A stretch of 64,000 nt of DNA from Trichopria drosophilae (Eukaryota; Arthropoda; Insecta; Hymenoptera; Diapriidae), in the NCBI GenBank assembly GCA_030407085.1, contig CM059587.1:19193001-19257000 (forward strand). Reading direction: 5' to 3'. The notes beneath the pieces are model-generated. The model did no database searches. It had not been told where the DNA came from and was given only the letters and a program-made list of their open reading frames with translations. The first letter of the stretch is position 1, and each line of letters starts with the position of its first letter. The position numbers and the translations under genes were made by a program. Of the stretch, positions 60,201 to 64,000 are shown in pieces.

Positions 60201-62563
60201 ATATCGTAATATTGACCAACTTTTAGTAAAACTCATTATGCCACAGGATTCTGGGACCTGACACGATCTCGGAATTCCTTCGCAATAAAAATTGCAGTTT
60301 ACTGACGTCGCCATATTAAAAAAACGGAAAGTGATATCGAAAAACGGACTTCAGATTTGAAAAGAGCATACCCAAAAACTATAAGAAACTTAAATTTCGT
60401 AACAATATCTGAAAGATATCCATAAACTTACGGAGGACGAAAACCGGCGACAAAATTTGTCATTTTAGGACGAAACGGGTTAATGTGAAGCATTCCGAGT
60501 ATTATGCAACTGATACTACGCAATCGATCACTCAAGCCCTCCAAAGTTTATTTTGTTTACTTCATTTACAAAATCTACGACAAAAACTCCTGCATTGATA
60601 AATTTTATGAGAAATATTTACAAAAATTGATAAATGTTAAAATTGAAGGAAGATACAGATTTTGTAATAAATCTTTTTGATACGATGTGCAGGAAGGGCC
60701 TATGATCCATTCCGGTGCTGTCGTAGCAGCAGGGATTTCCCAAGGGAAAAGCACTACTTTCAAAAAAGATTTGCATATTTTTCAATATTTTCGCGAAGAC
60801 CACGAAAAGCGTGATTTCGTGTCCGGCGGAGCAGCTTGCGGCGTCGCTGCTGCATTCGGAGCTCCGATCGGTAAGAATTTTTCCGATTTCTACGACCTCA
60901 TTGTAATTACATCAGAATAAAATAAACAAATAACGTTTTTCTTCAAAGGCGGGGTTTTATTTAGCATCGAAGAAGGCACAAGTTTCTTCAATCAAAGTTT
61001 AACATGGAGAACATTTTTTGCGAGCATGATTACTTGCTTCACATTAAATATAGTGCTCAGTGCATATCACGGTCATCCGGGAGAGCTATCGTATCCAGGT
61101 CTTTTGAACCTGGGTAAGTTCGAATCCATTTCATACCAAGTTTACGAAATACCTCTCTTCGTAGTAATGGGCATGATCGGTGGTATGCTGGGAGCTAGTT
61201 GGAATTACACGAACTATAAGATCACTTGCTTTCGAATGAAATACATCAAAACGCGATGGTTGAAGGTTGCTGAAGCCCTTTGGGTGGGAGCAGTAAGCGC
61301 TACAATGGGTTTTGCGATGATGTACTTCATCAATGACTGCAAACCTCTTGGTCAGGATCCAACGAAACTACCCGTGCAGATGTTTTGCCGTGAAGGAGAA
61401 TATAGCGCAGTCGCCGCTTTGTGGTTTCAAACTCCGGAGAGCAGTGTAAGGTCACTTTTTCATGACCCTAAAGGTAATTCTTTTTTAATGCAAGTAACGT
61501 ACTTTACAAATATTATACACTTTAATCGTAAACATTCGCAGGTGCGCACAGCGACGTGACACTAGCCGTGTTTATACTTTTGTACTTTTTTCTTGCTGCG
61601 AGCACATTCGGTTTATCAATGTCCAGTGGACTTTTCATTCCGTCACTTCTTATTGGAGCGGCATGGGGGAGGCTCATCGGTTCCGGCCTGTCGAAACTCT
61701 GTCCCGATTGCGTAAGAAAATAAATGATCAATAAGCATTGTCTTCTGTTAAACTAAAAGTGAAACCCAACAATTTGATCCAGGAATTCGTTGACCCAGGA
61801 AAGTACGCCCTATTAGGAGCAGCTGCTCAGTTGGGTGGCGTAGTAAGAATGACCATCAGCTTGACGGCGATTCTGATCGAGGCGACTCAAGGCATTTCTT
61901 ATGGTTTGCCCGTCATTGTAGTGTTGATCATGGCAAAATGGACAGGAGACTTTTTTACTGAAGTATATACTCGGTGTAGATAACGCTTATGAAAATTGAT
62001 AAAATATTAAATTGTATTTCTTCATTTTCATTCAGGGTATTTATGATATTCACGTGCAAATGGCTGGGATTCCATTGCTACCGTGGGAAGCACCACCGCT
62101 ATCCAATAATATTTATGCCAGCGAAATAATGAGCCATCCAGTTATTTCATTGAAAACTACCGAAAACGTCGGTCACATTGTAGCTTTATTAAAATGTGTA
62201 ACATTTAACGGATTCCCCGTTGTAGATCCTCCCAGTGGAGAAGAGGTACGTTTCGTATCGTACAACCGTCCGCGAACATGGAATATTTTTTATTAATGTG
62301 TTTCTTTTCTCAAACAGGACGAAGTTACCTGCTACGGAAGATTGCGAGGTTTAATTTTACGATCCCAGTTGATCGTACTACTGCAAAACAAAATTTTCAA
62401 CGAGTATCACGAACATTGGGAGAAAAACCTAAGTATTAAGGTATTCAGAAAAGAATACCCGAGATTCCCTACGATAGATCAGGTTGAAATAAGAGAGGAA
62501 GAGAAAACTTATTCCTTGGATCTCAGGCCCTACATGAATCCGTCGCCCTATACGGTGAAGAAT
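51282..62563 (+). CDS. CLCN7: Lysosomal 2Cl-/H+ exchanger of the ClC-6/ClC-7 group (10 exons, 3' incomplete)
   Basis: Ten exons give 742 aa in frame: 51282-51416, 52535-52663, 52738-52936, 53148-53401, 60693-60870, 60949-61473, 61542-61711, 61783-61962, 62036-62245 and 62318-62563. All have GT-AG borders and matching phases. The acidic N-terminus carries LLQRR. The motif SLDYD (residue 89) and the EERR before the first helix match ClC-7. GSGIP (196-200) binds chloride, E240 in [10 protein letters not shown] is the gating glutamate, and E307 in FSIEEG is the proton glutamate. [15 protein letters not shown] and [12 protein letters not shown] follow. Both glutamates are intact, so this should be an exchanger and not a channel. 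The first CBS domain (~615-660) is present; the second, about 60-80 residues, lies beyond the window. Family knowledge places it in the lysosomal membrane. Exon 2's acceptor (ATCTAG) and exon 4's (AAGATAG) are the least certain borders. Confidence 0.93.
51911..52092. mobile_element. One-armed copy of the nested palindromic element
   Basis: It aligns with 28104-28391 from AATTAACGGCTTAAACC to the tail CTACGTTAAATCTATATTA, but lacks the second arm. TAATTTGTTA stands at 51901-51910 and 52093-52102, a 10-bp target duplication. It lies in ClC intron 1. Confidence 0.7.
53840..56690 (-). mobile_element. Second Penelope-like element, antisense in ClC intron 4
   Basis: A 182-codon minus frame (56,665-56,117) holds RT motif B remnant ([15 protein letters not shown]), an intact motif C YRYVDDIL and the downstream thumb-like NHPLCYK...IDRAIKLCE region. 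Across a break, [18 protein letters not shown] (about 55,935-55,880) is the GIY-YIG endonuclease. Motif A and everything 5' of about 56,690 are missing. A 3' motif matching GAGGACC...TTGAAACGT sits near 53,845-53,885. A 1.25-kb foldback is inserted in the 3' part. Element limits are approximate. Confidence 0.8.
53990..55241. mobile_element. 1.25-kb foldback with TTAA target and CCC/GGG ends
   Basis: TTAA at 53986-53989 and 55242-55245 flanks CCCATTCATGCCCAAGAGGAC...GTCCTCTTGGGCGTTAATGGG. The two ~600-bp arms are alike almost throughout (each even keeps the same 66-codon frame). A TTAA duplication with CCC/GGG tips is the piggyBac pattern, so this is probably a non-autonomous piggyBac-type foldback, younger than the Penelope-like element it interrupts. 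Confidence 0.8.
56700..58085. other. Intron 4 DNA with dispersed repeats
   Basis: No exon. Copies of the CGCCATATTGAATTTTGAAAAT family lie at 57,030-57,240. The rest is AT-rich without recognisable structure. Confidence 0.5.
58089..58778. mobile_element. TTAA-type element, CCCTTAACTGC ends
   Basis: The left end CCCTTAACTGC and right end GGCAGTTAAGGGG form ~12-bp inverted tips. The right flank is TTAA (58779-58782) and the left is TAAA, one base off. The interior is not palindromic beyond the tips. A perfect palindrome ATGACGAAGATCTTCGTCAT is at the right end, and CATGACGAAGATT repeats occur at 58,523 and 58,700. Confidence 0.6.
59196..60479. mobile_element. 1.28-kb TTAA foldback carrying a nested MITE
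   Basis: TTAA at 59192-59195 and 60480-60483 bounds CCCGTTTCGTCGCAAAA...GACGAAACGGG. Arms pair over TCCTCCGTAAGTTTATGGATATC, AAAACGGACTTCAGATT and GAATCCTGTGGCATAATGAG, roughly 350 bp each. This shows the same architecture and target as 53,990-55,241 with different sequence. Confidence 0.8.
59664..59908. mobile_element. hAT-like MITE made of CCGACA units, 8-bp target duplication
   Basis: ATACAAAT lies at 59656-59663 and 59909-59916, directly against GGGTGCGAGTCGAAAAACCG and CGGTTTTTCGACACGCACCC. An 8-bp duplication is the hAT signature. The left half is six or so direct copies of a ~14-17-bp AAAAAACCGACAGT unit; the right half has the same units inverted. The apparent repetitive peptide (KPT-V-K) is a consequence. 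Confidence 0.85.
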
Positions 62564-62864
62564 GTAAGTTACAACATTAATTAACGTACTAGTTTATGTT
62601 TTACAAGAAAGTAAACATTAATCAGTAGCACATTCAACATTAAACATCGAAAATTAATAGGTTACCTGATTATATGGGCGATTCTCCTGAAAAGTACACG
62701 TTTTCGCAATTTTTTAACGAACAAATTTTTTAGCGAAATAATTTTTTTTTGTATGAAATATGTTGTAGGTACGTTCTGCAGTGAGAATCGAATGTTGCGC
62801 AAAATTCATGATTATTATTAATGCTATAGCCATTCTTAATTTTTTCTTATTGATTATACAATAA

Positions 62865-64000
62865 CCCATTAACGCCTGAAATGACAATTTTTATACTTAA
62901 TTTTCAATCAAGTATTTCGTATTAAAATCAAAGTTGAAAACAATTGAGAGATGCGTATCCTACTGTTTTCGAGGTCGCTCTTCAAGATTTCGCGGTCAAA
63001 ATTGAGTTTCAGCCATCAGGAATTCCAATATGGCGCCGAATATGACAAAATTTTCCAAAAAATTGGGAATTTTTTATTCTTATCAATTTTTTTCGAGCTA
63101 TTAGAATATTGGAATTTTCTTGAAACCTTGCATAATGGTGCATAAAATAGTTGAATTTTAAGAAAAAATTTTACTTTTATACCCTACATTTTTCCAACGA
63201 CCTCAAAATGGCGTCAACAATGAAAATTTCTTTAAGAAATTTCTGGACGCTCTAACTCAAAAACTACCAACTTTTTAAAAAAATGCCTACAATGAAAAGT
63301 TCTTAAAATTCATCAAGCGATATAGTGGAATTTTTTCAACATTTTTTGATGACATTTTGAGACTTTTTTTCAACATTTTTTTCAAAATTGTAATTTATTT
63401 ACAAAAAATTCTGAAAAAAATTTAGTGTATTCTCTGATGAATTGTAAGAGTTATTTGTTCTTTGCAATTTTTTCGAAAAGTTGATAGTTTTTGAGGAAAT
63501 GAATTTCAAATATTATAGTTTAGGTTTTTTTCCCCAAAATCCTTTTGGAAAAAATTGCAAAGAACAAAAAACTCTTAGAATTCATAAGTGAATACGACAA
63601 ATTTTTTTCAGAATTTTTAATAAATAAATTATAATTTTGAAAAAAATTTTGAAAAAAATTTCTCAAAATCTCATCACAAAAATCTGAAACAATTCCACTA
63701 TATTTCTCGATTAGTTCTAAGAACTTTTCTTTCTTAGCATTTTTTTATAAGAGCACGTAGTTTTTGAGTTAGAACGTTCAGAAATTTTTCAAAGAAATTT
63801 TCATTGTTGACGCCATTTTGAGGTCGTTAGAATGATGTAGGGTATAAAAGTAAAATTTTTTCTTAAAATTCAACTGTTTTATGCACCATTATGCAAGGTT
63901 CCAATAGAATTCCAATATTCTAATAGCGCGAAAAAAATTGATAGGAATAAATAATTCCCAATTTTTTTGAATTTTTTTAAAAATTCGGCGCCATATTGGA
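62865..64000. mobile_element. Foldback of the TTAA-CCCATTAACGCC family, running off the window
   Basis: It starts ATAA-CCCATTAACGCC. The left arm (ATGGCGCCGAATATGACAAA, TTGCATAATGGTGCATAAAA, ACCCTACATTTTTCC) returns reverse-complemented from 63,820 to the last base. The centre is near 63,510, so the far tip is expected near 64,150. It lies in ClC intron 10. Confidence 0.75.

Noticed and set aside
1..64000. CRISPR array, bacterial operon or viral gene cluster
   Set aside because: No regularly spaced direct repeats with unique spacers, no Shine-Dalgarno-led gene strings, and no viral structural or replication proteins; the retroelement proteins present are Penelope-like and LINE-like.

Overview
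The window looks like a stretch of an AT-rich insect nuclear genome, plausibly Hymenoptera, although the order is inferred and not proven. It has spliced genes with GT-AG introns, poly(A) signals and animal-type orthologues, and it is filled with transposon relics. No bacterial, organellar or CRISPR features were seen. The sequence is one anonymous strand, so all products are assigned from protein motifs I can read.

Layout. (1) 1-8.6 kb: an intergenic lead-in with a foldback element, then the three-exon IFT46 gene (plus strand), preceded by a near-perfect RFX X-box. (2) 8.9-13.0 kb: a tiny single-pass membrane protein gene (minus), a tRNA-derived SINE head, the three-exon NOL12/viriato gene (plus), and the two-exon endonuclease III homologue NTHL1 (minus). 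NOL12 and NTHL1 converge and their poly(A) signals overlap. NTHL1 has adjacent E2F-like and DRE-like promoter sites. (3) 13-22.8 kb: a transposon graveyard with a pogo-type MITE, several long foldback elements, a LINE ORF2 3' fragment, a dead Tc1/mariner-like transposase and a small tandem repeat. (4) 22.8-44.1 kb: three more small single-pass membrane protein genes (minus), two of them clear paralogues that also share a block of 5' flanking DNA. They sit among nested mobile elements, including a Penelope-like retroelement inserted in a MITE with a 14-bp target duplication. (5) 44.5-51 kb: long hairpin-forming inverted repeats. (6) 51.3-62.6 kb and beyond: a ClC-6/ClC-7-type 2Cl-/H+ exchanger gene (CLCN7/ClC-b), ten exons in the window and the 3' end missing. 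Its fourth intron (7.3 kb) is swollen by a second Penelope-like element, three TTAA-flanked elements (two of them long foldbacks) and a hAT-like MITE. The other internal introns are mostly 68-78 bp.

The conserved genes are unrelated housekeeping functions: ciliary transport, nucleolar RNA processing, base-excision repair and lysosomal ion exchange. The most novel material is the dispersed family of 45-98 aa M-[E/D]-W-[W/Y] membrane microproteins, and the family of about 1.25-1.3 kb foldbacks with TTAA-CCC...GGG-TTAA ends.
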